Source: Leptolyngbyaceae cyanobacterium M65_K2018_010 (lineage in GTDB: Bacteria > Cyanobacteriota > Cyanobacteriia > Phormidesmidales > Phormidesmidaceae). Taken from it: a stretch of 6,022 bases of DNA. Within the stretch, counting starts at the first letter, position 1, and every line of letters starts with the position of its first letter. Under the pieces are notes generated by a model. The model was not told where the DNA came from. It saw nothing but the letters and a program-made list of their open reading frames with translations, and searched no databases. A program made the translations under genes and the position numbers. Shown here one piece after another: positions 5,032 through 6,022 of this stretch. Location of the stretch: assembly GCA_015295885.1 (NCBI GenBank), contig DVEE01000564.1:1-6022 (forward strand). Reading direction: 5' to 3'.

Positions 5032-6022
5032 CTACTTACCTTTACCCTTTTTGCCTGAACTGGCCCCAAAGGTTTCAGCATAGGTTATGGTCTGCTGGTA
5101 TAGGGCACCTATCATAGCTTGTAATTGAGATTCATCTTGATAAATAGCCGTGACCTCAGAAAGTAACTCATCTAGCTGGGAGCCAAAAACTTGCTGACTC
5201 TTTCGCACAGGTTCCTTAGCCAATAGGATTTCTGCCACTTCTTGAGCCTTAGTGAGTACTATGTCAATCGGAGCGCTCAAATCATCTTTGAGAGAATCAT
5301 AGAGTGCCTGGGTGAAGTATAAGTTGCTAAAAATTTCCCCATCAGTAAAGACGACACCGACCAGATGATTAGTCATAGTGCCAGTTCGAGACTCTTGCGC
5401 CCCGTAACGGCGGGTACGGAGCAGATTACCCAATACGTAGATGAAACCCTCATAGGTGGGGTCACGTAGCGTCTCCACTGTTGGGAAGTTGACCTCAGGC
5501 AGAATATGATCAAGCTCATTAATGGAGCTTCGCATGGTGCCAGCTTCGCTCATCGTGCCGCCTTCAAAGGGAGCATTGAAGGTGAAGCTCTTGTGAGACT
5601 GTTCATAGGGGCTGAGAGAAAAAGCCGAGTCTGAATAGACCTTTGACCGTTCAGAGCCACTATCGCCAATGGCAAAGCCATAGATAATACAGTCAGGGCA
5701 CTTTTTGCAGGAGCCCTCGCCGTTGTATTCGCAAAATTTGACCTTATCTTCCTTGTTAGCTGTGGTTAGACCGAGAGATCGCAACAGTTCGCGCCCAGCT
5801 AGGCGCTCTGGGGTGGTCTGCTTGCGCTTAAACATGACCAGCCGACTAAATTTATCTGTGGTTTCTAAGCCTGCCTGGGTACGAGCTACGTTTAACACTC
5901 CATCGGTTTGAAAAACTGGAAAAGACTGGCTATGGCGCACCATCAAGAAGTGGACATACTTACCAGAAGCAAGGCGGGGGAAAGCTGTATGGAATTCAGG
6001 CTTGAAACTTTCTAGAACAGTC
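5032..6022 (-). CDS. csc2: Type I-D CRISPR effector subunit Cas7/Csc2, N-terminus cut by window edge
   Basis: The frame stays open to the right edge, giving 329 visible residues that begin TVLESFKPEFHTAFPRLASG. This matches the usual Csc2 N-terminus, so only a few residues are missing; the in-frame ATG at 5943-5941 is internal. Csc2 is the Cas7-like protein that polymerises along the crRNA spacer. Conserved segments include SQSFPVFQTDGVLN, DKFSRLVMFKRKQTTPERL, the glycine-rich APFEGGTMSEAGTMRSS and LGNLLRTRRYGAQESRTGTM. Four cysteines (visible residues 97, 105, 108 and 111, CEYNGEGSCKKCPDC) probably bind zinc, as reported for archaeal Csc2 to my recollection. The protein ends in a lysine-rich SSGKKGKGK tail. 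It is the first gene of the visible unit; cas10d is expected just upstream, outside the window. Confidence 0.96.
   Translation of the reverse strand, partial: TVLESFKPEFHTAFPRLASGKYVHFLMVRHSQSFPVFQTDGVLNVARTQAGLETTDKFSRLVMFKRKQTTPERLAGRELLRSLGLTTANKEDKVKFCEYNGEGSCKKCPDCIIYGFAIGDSGSERSKVYSDSAFSLSPYEQSHKSFTFNAPFEGGTMSEAGTMRSSINELDHILPEVNFPTVETLRDPTYEGFIYVLGNLLRTRRYGAQESRTGTMTNHLVGVVFTDGEIFSNLYFTQALYDSLKDDLSAPIDIVLTKAQEVAEILLAKEPVRKSQQVFGSQLDELLSEVTAIYQDESQLQAMIGALYQQTITYAETFGASSGKKGKGK

Noticed and set aside
301..5911. Several plus-strand reading frames of 68-136 codons opposite the cas, antitoxin, toxin and four-helix-bundle genes, and minus-strand ones inside cas1 and cas4
   Set aside because: All lie over well-recognised genes on the minus strand, have no family resemblance, and have compositions typical of antisense or shifted frames.
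1..6022. A type I-D CRISPR-associated transposon
   Set aside because: Such elements carry tns genes and usually lack cas1, cas2 and cas4. Here a full adaptation set is present and no transposase or tns gene is visible. The right flank is unseen, so this holds only for the window.

Overview
The window is most of a type I-D CRISPR-Cas locus, almost certainly from a cyanobacterium. All genes are on the minus strand, so transcription runs from right to left. The host call rests on three things: a type I-D (csc) gene set of cyanobacterial flavour, four copies of the palindrome GCGATCGC (HIP1, a cyanobacterial hallmark) in 6 kb, and a four-helix-bundle gene and CRISPR leader that both look cyanobacterial. 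A filamentous, moderately GC-rich lineage such as the Leptolyngbya/Nodosilinea group is a guess.

Layout in the direction of transcription: csc2/cas7 (5032-6022, N-terminus cut by the right edge), csc1/cas5 (4253-5011), cas6 (3469-4314, overlapping csc1 by 62 nt), a VapB-like antitoxin and PIN-domain toxin pair (3139-3414 and 2717-3142, ATGA overlap), cas4 (2099-2683), a four-helix-bundle (23S rRNA intervening-sequence family) gene broken by an apparent one-base frameshift (1697-2064), cas1 (682-1659) and cas2 (280-576). A leader of about 208 bp (72-279) follows cas2, then the first CRISPR repeat (35-71) and at least 34 bases of the first spacer (1-34). The rest of the array lies beyond the left edge. 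The large subunit gene cas10d/csc3 and the helicase cas3' are expected beyond the right edge.

How the genes work together: Csc2 (backbone) and Csc1 build the type I-D effector with the unseen Cas10d. Cas6 cuts the array transcript at the small hairpin in the repeat, leaving an ACTGAAAC handle. Cas4, Cas1 and Cas2 capture and insert new spacers at the leader-repeat junction. Two non-Cas cassettes interrupt this order. The toxin-antitoxin pair sits exactly between the interference module and the adaptation module, and the four-helix-bundle gene sits between cas4 and cas1. These are the least ordinary parts of the window. The frameshift in the second falls on a perfect U_UUU_UUG slippery heptamer, so it could be a mutation, a sequence error or programmed frameshifting.

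No stretch over about 210 bp lacks a gene. The longest, 72-279, is the CRISPR leader.
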